64,000 nt of DNA. Source: Xenophilus aerolatus (GTDB lineage: Bacteria > Pseudomonadota > Gammaproteobacteria > Burkholderiales > Burkholderiaceae_C). A program made the translations under genes and the position numbers. Position 1 is the first letter of the stretch. Each line of letters begins with the position of its first letter. The stretch spans positions 434,001-498,000 of the forward strand of contig QAIB01000003.1 in the NCBI GenBank assembly GCA_030418545.1, written 5' to 3'. Positions 36,008-45,065 of this stretch are shown piece by piece. The notes under the pieces are model-generated. The model did no database searches, was not told the DNA's origin, and worked only from the letters and a program-made list of their open reading frames with translations.

Positions 36008-37705
36008 TCACTCGCCTCCGATCTTCTGCGTGGGGCCCGGGCGCTGGCGTGCCGCCATCACGGCCGTGCGGTAGTCGGCGGGATGCGCGAGGCCCTCGGC
36101 CGTGGCCTGGGCATGCATCATCACCGGCCCGGCGCCGACGGTGAGCGCCACGCAGGCCGCCAGCAGCACCGCCACCGGCAGCACCTCCAGCGCGCGCAGG
36201 GCCGGCACGCTGGCCTGCGTCTGCGTCCAGAAGTGGCGGATGCCGCTGCGGCTGAGCGCCACCAGGGTGAGGAAGCCCGAAGCGAGCAGCAGGCCCAGGA
36301 ACAGCCAGCCGCTGGACGTCGGCCGGTGCTCGAGCAGCCCCGACAGCATCGCGAACTTGCCGACGAAGCCCGACAGCGGCGGCAGCCCCGCCATGAGCAG
36401 CGTGCAGCCCACGAAGCTCAGGCCCAGGAAGGCGACGCCGGCCGGGATGGCGCGCCCGTACAGCGCCTGCGCCTCGTCGTCGAGGTTGACGTCGTCGAAG
36501 GACTGCAGGTCCTCGGACAGAAAGGGCGCGTTGCCGGCGGACTCGTGTGGCGCGATGCTCTGCCCGGCGTTGCGCCAGCGCTCGATCATGTCGATGAGCA
36601 GGAACAGGGCGCTGGCCGCCAGCGTGGAGCTCAGCAGGTAGTACAGCGCGCCGGCCCAGACGGCCGATTGCCCCAGGCCCACCGCCGCGATCAGGGTGCC
36701 GGCCGACACCAGCACGCAATAGCCCGCGAGGTTGGACAGGCGCTGCGTGCCGACGATGCCGATCGCGCCCACCGCCAGCGTGGCCATGCCCAGCCCGAGC
36801 AGCGCAACCTGGCCGAACTGGGCGGAGGCGCCCGCGTCGGCGCCGAAGAACAGCGTCCAGGTGCGCAGCAGCGTGTAGACGCCCAGCTTGGTCAGCAGCG
36901 CGAACACCGCGCTCACCGGCGACACGGCGGCGCTGTAGGCCGGCACCAGCCAGAAGTTCAGCGGCCAGGCGCCGGCCTTGGCGAAGAAGGCGGTGGCGAG
37001 GATGGCTGCCGCGGCGTGCAGCAGGCCGCGGTCGGCCGGCGCGATCTCGGCGATGCGTGCGCCCAGGTCGGCGAAGTTGAGCGTGCCCGTCACGCCGTAG
37101 AGCATGGCCGCGCCGATGAGGAACAGCGACGAGGCGGCGAGGTTGATCGCGATGTAGTGCAGCCCGGCACGCACCCGCAGCTGGCCCGAGCCGTGCAGCA
37201 GCAGCCCGTATGAGGCGGCGAGCATCACCTCGAAGAACACGAAGAGGTTGAACAGGTCGCCGGTGAGGAAGGCGCCGTTCAGGCCCATGAGCTGCAGCTG
37301 CAGCAGGGGGTGGAAATGCACGCCGGCACGGTCCCAGCGCGAGGTGGAATAGATCGAGGCCGCGAAGGCCACCACGCCGGTGAGCGCGACCATGAGCGTC
37401 GACAGCCGGTCGGCCACCAGCACGATGCCGAAGGGGGCCGGCCAGTTGCCCGGCAGGTAGACGCCGATCGATCCCGGTCCGCCGCCGGTGTCGGGCGCAT
37501 TGACCCAGCGCAGCAGGGCCAGCGCCGCCACCAGGCCGACCAGGCCCGACACGACCGACAGGAAGGACTTGGCGCGGCGCCGCTGCTCGCCCATCATCAG
37601 CATCAGCGCGGCCGTGAGCATGGGCACGAGGATCGGCACCGCGATCAGGTGCGGCATCGTGTGGTCGAGCAGCTGGTCGAGCAGCGAGAACAGTTCGTTC
37701 AGCAT
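36008..37705 (-). CDS. phaD: Mrp/Pha cation-proton antiporter subunit D
   Basis: A 565-residue polytopic protein related to the NuoN/NuoM proton-pumping subunits of complex I. LTGDLFNLFVFFEVMLAASYG is the loop carrying the conserved Glu, and FFAKAGAWPLNFWLVPAYS carries the conserved Lys. It probably forms one ion channel half of the antiporter. Between phaC and phaD lie 100 bases that contain the second GC-rich repeat, an interruption in an otherwise tightly packed operon. Confidence 0.93.
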   Translation of the reverse strand: MLNELFSLLDQLLDHTMPHLIAVPILVPMLTAALMLMMGEQRRRAKSFLSVVSGLVGLVAALALLRWVNAPDTGGGPGSIGVYLPGNWPAPFGIVLVADRLSTLMVALTGVVAFAASIYSTSRWDRAGVHFHPLLQLQLMGLNGAFLTGDLFNLFVFFEVMLAASYGLLLHGSGQLRVRAGLHYIAINLAASSLFLIGAAMLYGVTGTLNFADLGARIAEIAPADRGLLHAAAAILATAFFAKAGAWPLNFWLVPAYSAAVSPVSAVFALLTKLGVYTLLRTWTLFFGADAGASAQFGQVALLGLGMATLAVGAIGIVGTQRLSNLAGYCVLVSAGTLIAAVGLGQSAVWAGALYYLLSSTLAASALFLLIDMIERWRNAGQSIAPHESAGNAPFLSEDLQSFDDVNLDDEAQALYGRAIPAGVAFLGLSFVGCTLLMAGLPPLSGFVGKFAMLSGLLEHRPTSSGWLFLGLLLASGFLTLVALSRSGIRHFWTQTQASVPALRALEVLPVAVLLAACVALTVGAGPVMMHAQATAEGLAHPADYRTAVMAARQRPGPTQKIGGE

Positions 37706-37723
37706 CCAGGCTCCATGCGGACG

Positions 37724-37803
37724 CCGCCGGGCCGCCCCAAGGCGGCCGCGCCTCCCCCTCGGGGGGTGGAGTTACACGTGCGCAGCACGTGAAAAGCCGG
37801 GGG
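37724..37803 (+). repeat. GC-rich repeat, copy 2, between phaC and phaD
   Basis: CGCCGGGCCGCCCCAAGG, then GCGCCTCCCCCTCGGGGGG, a spacer, and the dyad CACGTGC-GCA-GCACGTG, ending in AAAGCCGGGGGG. The first two blocks match copy 3 (51814-51888) almost exactly. It sits within the antiporter operon and could form strong secondary structure in the transcript. Confidence 0.75.
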
Positions 37804-37805
37804 GT

Positions 37806-38153
37806 TCATGTTTCTTCGCGCTCCTCACCATCGACGTGGTCGGTGTCGGAGATGCCGCGCGAGGCCAGCATCACGACGAGGAAGAGCGCGGTCATGGCGA
37901 AGCCGATCACGATGGCCGTGAGCACCAGGGCCTGCGGCATCGGGTCGGCCGTGTTGGCCAGCGTGGCCTTGAAGCCGGGCACCAGCACCGGCTCGCTGTC
38001 GACCTTGAGCCGGCCCATGCTGAAGATGAAGAGATTGACCGCATAGGCGATCAGCGTCAGGCCCATGATGACCTGGAAGGTCCGCGGACGCAGCAGCAGG
38101 TACACGCCAGAGCCCGTGAGCACGCCGATGGCGATGGCCAGCACGATTTCCAT
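37806..38153 (-). CDS. phaC: Mrp/Pha cation-proton antiporter subunit C
   Basis: A 115-residue protein with three helices, related to NuoK. FQVIMGLTLIAYAVNLFIFS and DPMPQALVLTAIVIGFAMTA are the conserved MnhC motifs. Its ATG at 38153 overlaps the phaAB stop by one base (TGATG), implying coupled translation. Confidence 0.93.
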   Translation of the reverse strand: MEIVLAIAIGVLTGSGVYLLLRPRTFQVIMGLTLIAYAVNLFIFSMGRLKVDSEPVLVPGFKATLANTADPMPQALVLTAIVIGFAMTALFLVVMLASRGISDTDHVDGEEREET

Positions 38154-41122
38154 CAGGCGGTGCCTCCGACGACGGCGCCGCCGCCTTCTTCGGCCGCACG
38201 TCGCTCGGCGTCCTTTTGCGCGGCCTTCTCGGCCTGCTCGTCGGCCCAGCGGTGGCTGCGGATGGACTGGTGGGCCAGCGCGGTGAGGATCAGCATGGTG
38301 GCGCCGAGCACCAGCGCGAACACGCCGGTGTCGAAGAACAGGGCGCTGGGCACGTGCAGCTCGCCCAGCACCGGCAGCGTGAGGTGGGCGGTGTGCGTGG
38401 TCAGGAAGGGGAAGCCCAGGGCCACGGCGCCGCCGCCGGTGGCCAGCGCCAGCAGCAGACCGATGGCGATCCAGCGGCGCGGGTAGATGCGCAGGTGCTC
38501 TTCCGTCCAGGCCGCGCCCGAGACGATGAACTGCAGCATCAGCGCGACCGACATCACGAGGCCCGCCACGAAGCCGCCGCCGGGCGCGTTGTGGCCGCGC
38601 ATGAAGAAGTACACCGACACCAGCGCCGACAGCGGCAGCAGCAGGCGCACCAGCACCGCCGGAACCATCAGGTAGCCGACCGCGGTGTCCTTGGCCAGGC
38701 GCGGGTTGACGAGGTCGCTGCTGCCGTCGTCGGGCTGCACGCGCTGCTGGGGCGGCAGCGCCATGGCTTCGGGGGCGGGGCGGAAGCGCCGCAGCAGCGC
38801 GTAGACGGTCAGGGCCACGATGCCCAGCACCGTGATCTCGCCGAAGGTGTCGAAGCCGCGGAAGTCCACCAGCATCACGTTGACGACGTTGGTGCCGCCG
38901 CCTTCGGGCAGCGCGCGCTCGAGGAAGAAAGGCGAGATGCTCAGCGGGTTGGGCCGCGTCATCATGAACCAGGCGAGGGCCGACATGCCGCCGCCGGCCA
39001 CCGCGGCTACAGCCAGATCGCGCCCGCGGCGGCCCCAGGGGCGCAGGCGCTCGCGCGGCCGCTGGATTTGCGCCTTGCGCATCGGCAGCCAGCGCAGGCC
39101 CAGCAGGATGAGCAGCGTAGTGACGACCTCGACCACCAGCTGGGTGAGCGCGAGGTCGGGGGCAGAGAACCAGATGTAGGTGATGCAGCTCACCAGGCCC
39201 GCGCCCGAGGCCAGCATGAGCGAGGCCAGGCGATGGAACTTGGCCTGCCACGCCGCCGCGAGTGCGCAGATGCAGCCGATGACCCAGGTCATCGCGAACA
39301 TGGGCGAGAAGGGCAGCAGCTCGCGCGTGCCGCGCTCGGCCGGCACGAACCACAGCGAGCTGCCCGCGCCCAGCACGGCCACGAGCACGAGCAGAAAGAG
39401 CTGCGGCTGCAGGCGACGCGTGCCGAGCAGCCTGCGGCTGCGGCGGCCCGCTTCGGACAGGCGGGCCAGGACGTTCTCGAAGATGCGCTGCCCGTCGAAG
39501 CGGTGCAGCAGCGGCGTGTGCTCCAGCCCGCCGGCCTGCCGACGGCGCCGCTGCAGCAGGTAGAGCGCCGCGCCGCCGGCCAGGGCGACGAAGCTCATCA
39601 CCAGCGGCAGATTGAAGCCGTGCCACACCGCCAGGCTGTATTCGGGCAGCGTGCCGCCCACTACCGGCGCGGCCGCGGCCGCGAGGAAGGCGCCAACCGA
39701 CCACGCCGGCACCACGCCGACCACCAGGCACACCAGCACCAGGAGTTCCACCGGTACGCGCATCCAGTGGGGCGGCTCATGGGGCGGCTTGGGCACCTCG
39801 TTGTTGCAGGGCGGGCCGAAGAACACGTCGAACACGAAGCGCGCCGAGTACGCGACGCTGAAGGCGCCCGCGAGCGTGGCCAGAACGGGCAGCGTGTACT
39901 CGACCCAGGGCGCCGCATCGAGGAACACCGTCTCGGCGAAGAACATCTCCTTGGACAGGAAGCCGTTGAGCAGCGGCACGCCCGCCATCGACGCGCTGGC
40001 GATGATGGCCAGCGTGCCGGTGATGGGCATGGCGCGCAGCAGGCCGCTCAGCTTGCGGATGTCGCGCGTGCCGGTCTCGTGGTCGATGATGCCCGCCGCC
40101 ATGAACAGCGAGGCCTTGAAGGTCGCGTGGTTCATGATGTGGAAGACCGCGGCCACGGCCGCCAGCGGGCTGTTCATGCCGAGCAGCAGCGTGATGAGCC
40201 CCAGGTGCGAGATAGTGGAGTAGGCCAGCAGCGCCTTCAGGTCGCGCTGGAACATCGCCACGTAGCCGCCCAGCAGCAGGGTGAGCGCTCCCGCGCCGCC
40301 GACCAGCCAGAACCATTCCTGCGTGCCCGAGAGCGCCGGCCACAGCCGCGCCATCAGGAACACGCCCAGCTTCACCATCGTGGCCGAATGCAGGTAGGCC
40401 GAGACGGGCGTGGGCGCGGCCATGGCGCGCGGCAGCCAGAAGTGGAAGGGAAACTGCGCGCTCTTGGTGAAGGCGCCCAGAAGGATCAGCACCAGGGCCA
40501 GCGGGTACAGCGCATGGGCGCGGATCCGGTCGCCCGAGGCGAGGACGACGTCGAGGTCGTAGCTGCCCACGATCCGGCCCAGCACCAGCACGCCGGCCAG
40601 CAGGCACAGCCCGCCGGCACCGGTGACGGTGAGCGCCATGCGCGCACCGCGCCGCGCATCGCGCCGGTGGTGCCAGTAGCCGATCAGCAGGAAGGAGAAC
40701 AGGCTGGTGAGCTCCCAGAACAGCACCATCTGGATCAGGTTGCCCGATAGCACCACGCCGACCATCGAGCCCATGAAGGCCAGGAAGAAGGCGAAGAAGC
40801 GCGGCACCGGATCGGACGCCGACATGTAGTAGCGCGCGTAGAGCACCACCAGCGTGCCGATGCCCAGGACCAGCATGCAGAACAGCCAGGCGAAGCCGTC
40901 CATGCGGAAGGACAGGTCGAGGCCCAGCGAGGGGATCCACTCGTAGGTCTGGCGCAGGACGTTGCCATCGGCCAGGCGCGGGAACATCCACGCCACCTGC
41001 ACCGCGCCGAACAGCGCCACCACGCCGGCCAGCGTCGATTCCCGGTTGCGGGCGTCGGACGGCAGCGACGCCGCCAGCACGCTGGCAATGAAGGGGAGTG
41101 CGACGAGAAGGACCAGGGGCAT
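38153..41122 (-). CDS. phaAB: Mrp/Pha antiporter subunits A and B fused
   Basis: A 989-residue polytopic protein. The N-terminal about 800 residues match MrpA/MnhA, a NuoL-like proton channel (YYMSASDPVPRFFAFFLAF; TKSAQFPFHFWLPRAM with the key Lys). From about residue 840 the MrpB/MnhB domain follows (RGHNAPGGGFVAGLVMS). Such A-B fusions define the group 2 Mrp systems, including the K+-linked Pha of Sinorhizobium. It is first in the phaAB-C-D-E-F-G operon, which handles sodium or potassium and pH. The start is ATG 41122 (MPLVLLVALPF). Confidence 0.93.
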   Translation of the reverse strand: MPLVLLVALPFIASVLAASLPSDARNRESTLAGVVALFGAVQVAWMFPRLADGNVLRQTYEWIPSLGLDLSFRMDGFAWLFCMLVLGIGTLVVLYARYYMSASDPVPRFFAFFLAFMGSMVGVVLSGNLIQMVLFWELTSLFSFLLIGYWHHRRDARRGARMALTVTGAGGLCLLAGVLVLGRIVGSYDLDVVLASGDRIRAHALYPLALVLILLGAFTKSAQFPFHFWLPRAMAAPTPVSAYLHSATMVKLGVFLMARLWPALSGTQEWFWLVGGAGALTLLLGGYVAMFQRDLKALLAYSTISHLGLITLLLGMNSPLAAVAAVFHIMNHATFKASLFMAAGIIDHETGTRDIRKLSGLLRAMPITGTLAIIASASMAGVPLLNGFLSKEMFFAETVFLDAAPWVEYTLPVLATLAGAFSVAYSARFVFDVFFGPPCNNEVPKPPHEPPHWMRVPVELLVLVCLVVGVVPAWSVGAFLAAAAAPVVGGTLPEYSLAVWHGFNLPLVMSFVALAGGAALYLLQRRRRQAGGLEHTPLLHRFDGQRIFENVLARLSEAGRRSRRLLGTRRLQPQLFLLVLVAVLGAGSSLWFVPAERGTRELLPFSPMFAMTWVIGCICALAAAWQAKFHRLASLMLASGAGLVSCITYIWFSAPDLALTQLVVEVVTTLLILLGLRWLPMRKAQIQRPRERLRPWGRRGRDLAVAAVAGGGMSALAWFMMTRPNPLSISPFFLERALPEGGGTNVVNVMLVDFRGFDTFGEITVLGIVALTVYALLRRFRPAPEAMALPPQQRVQPDDGSSDLVNPRLAKDTAVGYLMVPAVLVRLLLPLSALVSVYFFMRGHNAPGGGFVAGLVMSVALMLQFIVSGAAWTEEHLRIYPRRWIAIGLLLALATGGGAVALGFPFLTTHTAHLTLPVLGELHVPSALFFDTGVFALVLGATMLILTALAHQSIRSHRWADEQAEKAAQKDAERRAAEEGGGAVVGGTA

Positions 41123-41187
41123 TGCGATCGATTCTATCGACCGACCCTCGTCGGCCCATTGGAAAAAACCGCAGACGGGGCGCTGGT

Positions 41188-41251
41188 CTTTTGAACGAAA
41201 AGTGCCCGGAGCGACCGCCAGCCTTGGGCGGGAAGCTATGAATTCAGTAGC
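41188..41251 (-). repeat. Dispersed GCTAT palindromic element, copy 7
   Basis: On the minus strand: head GCTACTGAATTCATAGC (41251-41235), TTCCCGCCCAAGGCTGGCGG, TCGCTCCGGGCACTTTTCG and TTCAAAAG. It begins 19 bases after the crcB stop and precedes the phaAB start, so it marks the boundary between two same-strand units. Confidence 0.8.
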
Positions 41252-41269
41252 GCGTTGCCAATGCCTTGA

Positions 41270-41656
41270 TCACGAGGCGACGAACCAATGCACCGTGCGA
41301 ATCCCGACCCACGTCAGCGCCAGCGAGCCCGCCAGGTGCAGGCAGCCGGTCAGCAGCGCGAGCCCCAGCCGGCCGTCGAGCAGCATCGCCACCACCTCGG
41401 CCGAGAAGCTCGAGAAGGTCGTGAGGCCGCCGAGGAAGCCGGTGATGAGCAGCAGCCGCCACACCGGGTCGAGCTGCGGCATGGCCTGGAAGGTGCCGAC
41501 GGCCACGCCGATCAGGTAGCCGCCGATGAGGTTGGCGGCCAGCGTGCCCCAGGGCAGTAGGCCGCCTTGCGTGTTGAGTGCGAGGCCGAGGCCCCAGCGG
41601 GCGAGCGCCCCGAGCGAGGCGCCGAGCGAGATGGCCAATACGGGCAGCAGGGGCAT
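41270..41656 (-). CDS. crcB: Fluoride efflux channel CrcB/Fluc
   Basis: A 128-residue protein with four helices that dimerises to form a fluoride channel. GFLGGLTTFSSFS is the diagnostic pore motif (Phe box with the central sodium site), and LGALARWGLGL opens the protein. The gene starts 37 bases after the second TRAP large permease stop and probably reads from that unit. No fluoride riboswitch fold was seen in the short upstream gap. Confidence 0.94.
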   Translation of the reverse strand: MPLLPVLAISLGASLGALARWGLGLALNTQGGLLPWGTLAANLIGGYLIGVAVGTFQAMPQLDPVWRLLLITGFLGGLTTFSSFSAEVVAMLLDGRLGLALLTGCLHLAGSLALTWVGIRTVHWFVAS

Positions 41657-41692
41657 CCGTCGATTCTCACCGTGCTTGCGGGCCGGCGTGCC

Positions 41693-42988
41693 TCACATCT
41701 GCTTCGGCAGCCAGGTCACCAGCGCCGGGAAGAAGTAGATGATCAGCACGGCGGCGATCATCAGCAGGAACATCGGCACCGTCACCCGCGCGATGTAGAG
41801 CAGGTCCTTGCCCGTCATGCCCTGGAGCACGAAGAGGTTGAAGCCCACGGGCGGCGTGATCTGCGCCATCTCGACCACCAGCACGATGAAGATGCCGAAC
41901 CAGATGGGGTCGATGCCGGCGGCCGTGACCGTGGGCATGATGACGCCCATGGTCAGCACGACCATCGAGATGCCGTCGAGGAAGCAGCCCAGCACGATGT
42001 AGAACACCGCGAGCATCGCCACCAGCTGGAACTTCGACAGGCCCAGCGAGCCGATCCACTCGGCCAGGTGGCGCGGCAGGCCGATGTAGCCCATGGCCAG
42101 CGTGAGGAACGCGGCGCCCGCCAGGATCAGCGCCATCATGCAGTACAGGCGCGTGGCACCCAGCAGCGATTCCTTGAAGGTGTTCCAGTTCAGCGAGCCC
42201 TGTGCCGCCGAGATGACCAGCGCGCCCACCACGCCGACGGCCGCCGCCTCGGTGGCGGTGGCGATGCCGGCGTAGATCGAACCCAGCACCGCCAGGATCA
42301 GCAGCGTGACGGGGATCAGGCTGCGCGAGGCGGCGAGCTTCTGCATGAAGCTCATGCGCGCGTCGGCCGGCGGGATCTTGCCGGGGTTCACCAGCGCCCA
42401 GACCGCGATGTAGCCCGAGAACAGCACCGCGAGCAGGATGCCGGGGATCACGCCCGCGATGAACAGCCGCGCGATCGAGACGTCGGCCGCGACGCCGTAG
42501 ACGATCATGATGATCGAAGGCGGGATCAGCAGGCCCAGCGTGCCGGCGCCGGCCAGGGTGCCGATGACCATGTCCTGCGGGTAGCCGCGCTTGCCCAGTT
42601 CGGGCAGCGTCATCTTGCCGATGGTGGCGCAGGTGGCGGCACTGGAACCCGACACCGCCGCGAAGATGGCGCAGCCCACCACGTTGGTGTGCAGCAGCCG
42701 GCCGGGCAGGCGTTGCATCCAGGGCGCCAGGCCGCTGAACATGTCCTGCGACAGCCGGGTGCGGAACAGGATCTCGCCCATCCACACGAACAACGGCAGC
42801 GCGGTGAGCGTCCAGCCCGAGGCCGAGCCCCAGATGGTGACGGCCATGGCATCGCCCGCGGGGCGCGAGGAGAACAGCTCCATCGCGATCCAGGCCACGC
42901 CCGAGAGGGTGAGCCCGATCCACACCCCGCTGCCGAGGATGAGGAACAGCGACAGGATGAGCAGGCCGGCAATGGCGATGTCACTCAT
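41693..42988 (-). CDS. dctM: TRAP transporter large permease subunit, second system
   Basis: A 431-residue DctM protein of standard length with about 12 helices. GTLGLLIPPSIIMIVYG and YAGIATATEAAAVGVVGAL are conserved motifs, and AQITPPVGFNLFVLQG is the C-terminal family motif. It overlaps dctQ by 8 bases. With the receptor and DctQ upstream it forms a complete dctPQM unit, unlike the first system in this window. Confidence 0.94.
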   Translation of the reverse strand: MSDIAIAGLLILSLFLILGSGVWIGLTLSGVAWIAMELFSSRPAGDAMAVTIWGSASGWTLTALPLFVWMGEILFRTRLSQDMFSGLAPWMQRLPGRLLHTNVVGCAIFAAVSGSSAATCATIGKMTLPELGKRGYPQDMVIGTLAGAGTLGLLIPPSIIMIVYGVAADVSIARLFIAGVIPGILLAVLFSGYIAVWALVNPGKIPPADARMSFMQKLAASRSLIPVTLLILAVLGSIYAGIATATEAAAVGVVGALVISAAQGSLNWNTFKESLLGATRLYCMMALILAGAAFLTLAMGYIGLPRHLAEWIGSLGLSKFQLVAMLAVFYIVLGCFLDGISMVVLTMGVIMPTVTAAGIDPIWFGIFIVLVVEMAQITPPVGFNLFVLQGMTGKDLLYIARVTVPMFLLMIAAVLIIYFFPALVTWLPKQM

Positions 42989-43487
42989 GGCGCAGCATCT
43001 CCCCGTCGGCCACCGGCGCGCGGCCGTTCCATTCGATGATGAACTCGTCGATGGCCGCGATCGCGAAGACCACGGCGCCCACCGCCATGCTCAGCTGCGG
43101 GATCCACAGCGGCGTGGCGTCGTTGGAAGTGGACATGTCGTTGAACTCGTGCGACTGCAGCACCAGCCGCACCGCGTAGACCGCGAAGAGGATGGCCAGC
43201 GCCGCGCCCGCGCCCATGGCCCAGCGCTCGAGCCAGCGGCGCGGCGTCGCGCCCAGGGCGTTGAGCACCAGCGTCACGCGGATGTGTTCGCCCTTCTTGA
43301 GGGTGTGGGCCAGTGCCATGAAGCCGGCGCCGGCCATCATGTAGCCGGCGTAGGCGTCGATGCCCGGCACGTTGAAGTGCAGCTGCCGCCCGAGGATGGA
43401 CGTCAGCACCATGGCCAGCAGGCCGACCATGAAAAGCGCCGCCAGGGCGGCGGCGCTGTCGTAGAGGAAATCGAGGGTTTTGCGCAT
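42981..43487 (-). CDS. dctQ: TRAP transporter small permease subunit, second system
   Basis: A 168-residue DctQ protein with four helices. DAYAGYMMAGAGFMALAHTL and KKGEHIRVTLVL form the conserved second-helix region and following loop. The ATG at 43487 (MRKTLDFLYDS) lies 46 bases after the receptor gene stop. Its 3' end overlaps dctM by 8 bases. Confidence 0.92.
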   Translation of the reverse strand: MRKTLDFLYDSAAALAALFMVGLLAMVLTSILGRQLHFNVPGIDAYAGYMMAGAGFMALAHTLKKGEHIRVTLVLNALGATPRRWLERWAMGAGAALAILFAVYAVRLVLQSHEFNDMSTSNDATPLWIPQLSMAVGAVVFAIAAIDEFIIEWNGRAPVADGEMLRHE

Positions 43488-43533
43488 GGGCAGGTCGCGT
43501 GGGAAGGGCCCGGGCCACGCCCGGACCCGGGGC

Positions 43534-44502
43534 TCACATCTTCTTGTACGCGTCCAGCACCGCCTGGCCCTCGGGCCCGGCCTTCTCGGTCCATTCCTTG
43601 ATCATGGTGTCGCCGACCTTCTTCATGTCGGCCTTGAGCTGCGCCGACGGCACGTGGATCGTCATGCCGTTCTTCTTGAGCAGTTCGAGGTACTCGAGGT
43701 TCTTCTTCTTCGACAGCTCCCAGCCGCGCTTCTCGGCCTCGTCGCCGGCCTTGAGCAGGGCGTCCTGCGTCGGCTTGTCGAGCGCGTCGAAGGCCTTCTT
43801 GTTCACCAGCACGGCGTTCTTGGGCAGCCAGGCCTGGGTGTCGTAGAAGTTCTTGATGTACTCGTAGGTCTTGGTGTCGTAGCCCGTCGAACCCGAGGAC
43901 ATGTACGACTCGATGACGCCCGTGGCCATGGCCTGCGAGAGCTCGGCCTGCTGCACGGTGACGGGCTGCGCGCCCACCAGTTCGCCGATGCGGGCGGTGG
44001 CCGGGCTGTAGGCGCGCCACTTGATGCCCTTGAGGTCGGCGGCCGAGTTGATGGCCTTGTTGACGAAGATGCCCTGCGGCGGCCAGGCCACGGTGTAGAG
44101 CAGCATGATGCCCTGCTCGGCCAGCTTCTTGGACAGCACCGGCTTCTGTGCCTGGTAGAGCTTCCAGGCGGCGTCGTAGCTGTCGGCCAGGAAGGGGATG
44201 CCGTCGGTGCCGAAGACCTGCCATTCGTTCTGGAAGTTCACCAGCAGGATCTCGCCCATCTGCGCCTGGCCGCCCTGCACGGCGCGCTTGATCTCGGGTG
44301 CCTTGAACAGCGAGGCGTTGGAGTGCACCGTGATCTTCAGCTTGCCGGCCGTGGCCTTGTCCACGTCGGACGCGAACTGGCTGATGTTCTCGGTGTGGAA
44401 GTTGGTGGGGGGGTAGGCCGTGGGCAGGTCCCACTTGGTCTGGGCCAGGGCGGTGGCGCCGACCGTGAACGCGGCCAGCGCGAAACCGAACTTGTGGATC
44501 AT
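43534..44502 (-). CDS. dctP: TRAP transporter substrate-binding protein, second system
   Basis: A 322-residue periplasmic receptor with a signal peptide ending VGATALAQT. YPPTNFHTENISQFASDV and KITVHSNASLFKAPEIKRAV are DctP motifs, and GIKWRAYSPATARIGELVGA carries the Arg that anchors a substrate carboxylate. GGAG lies about 8 bases before ATG 44502. It delivers an organic acid to the DctQM pair downstream; the exact ligand is not predictable. Confidence 0.93.
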   Translation of the reverse strand: MIHKFGFALAAFTVGATALAQTKWDLPTAYPPTNFHTENISQFASDVDKATAGKLKITVHSNASLFKAPEIKRAVQGGQAQMGEILLVNFQNEWQVFGTDGIPFLADSYDAAWKLYQAQKPVLSKKLAEQGIMLLYTVAWPPQGIFVNKAINSAADLKGIKWRAYSPATARIGELVGAQPVTVQQAELSQAMATGVIESYMSSGSTGYDTKTYEYIKNFYDTQAWLPKNAVLVNKKAFDALDKPTQDALLKAGDEAEKRGWELSKKKNLEYLELLKKNGMTIHVPSAQLKADMKKVGDTMIKEWTEKAGPEGQAVLDAYKKM

Positions 44503-44606
44503 CGACTCTCTCCTGTGCGGGGAAGTGAAAAGCGTGAGCAGGATACGTGCAAATATCGGGCCACGGCTGGGGCATTTCCCGGACGACCACGCACCGGCGC
44601 ACAAGC

Positions 44607-44634
44607 AGGAAAGCCGCCCGGAGGCGGCTTTCCT
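44607..44634. terminator. Intrinsic-type hairpin between comEA-like and dctP genes
   Basis: AGGAAAGCCGCC-CGGA-GGCGGCTTTCCT is a perfect 12-bp stem with a 4-base loop. It lies just past the ComEA-like stop on the minus strand. The stem includes TTTCC rather than a long T run, so termination may be partial. Confidence 0.6.
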
Positions 44635-44651
44635 GGATGGCTGGCGCGGGC

Positions 44652-44978
44652 TCAGTGGGCGGACTTCTTGGCCGCGCCCGGCTTCTTTGCCGCCGACGCG
44701 TCGGCCGCTCCGTCGAACGGCTTCCCATTGACCGTGAGCCCCGCGGCCGAGAGCTTGGCGGCCGACTTCTGCTTGACGCCCTTCACGCGCGCCATGAGGT
44801 CGGGCCAGTCCTTGAACTGGGACTGCTGGCGCGCGTCGACGATGCGCTTGGACAGGGCCGGACCCACGCCCGGCAGCCCGTCGAAATCGGCGACGGAACC
44901 CTTGTTGACTTCGACCGCGGCGGATGCGGCCATCGAGACGGCGGCGAACGCCAGCGAGGCCAGGACTTTCTTGAACAT
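44652..44978 (-). CDS. ComEA-like helix-hairpin-helix exported protein
   Basis: A 108-residue protein with a signal peptide (MFKKVLASLAFAAVSMAASA) and a helix-hairpin-helix segment VNKGSVADFDGLPGVGPALSKRIVDARQ, given here as NKGSVADFDGLPGVG and PALSKRIVDAR. Residues FKDWPDLMARVKGVKQKSAA form the second half. ComEA-type proteins bind DNA in the periplasm during natural uptake; short forms like this are common in Comamonadaceae. The C-terminal tail is Lys/Ala-rich. GGGAG supports ATG 44978. Confidence 0.85.
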   Translation of the reverse strand: MFKKVLASLAFAAVSMAASAAVEVNKGSVADFDGLPGVGPALSKRIVDARQQSQFKDWPDLMARVKGVKQKSAAKLSAAGLTVNGKPFDGAADASAAKKPGAAKKSAH

Positions 44979-45065
44979 GATGACTCCCTGTGTGTTGGTT
45001 GACAATGCGCGTCGATCGCGCCCGGCCATCATGCAAGGGCCTGATGCGTCAGGCCATCGATCCGG

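Noticed and set aside
38216-40750. 844-residue open frame on the plus strand
   Set aside because: Antisense shadow of phaAB; Gln/His/Arg-rich with no domain signature.
41657-41692. Fluoride riboswitch upstream of crcB
   Set aside because: Only 36 bases separate crcB from the preceding gene and no riboswitch fold or conserved core was seen there or before the second dctP.
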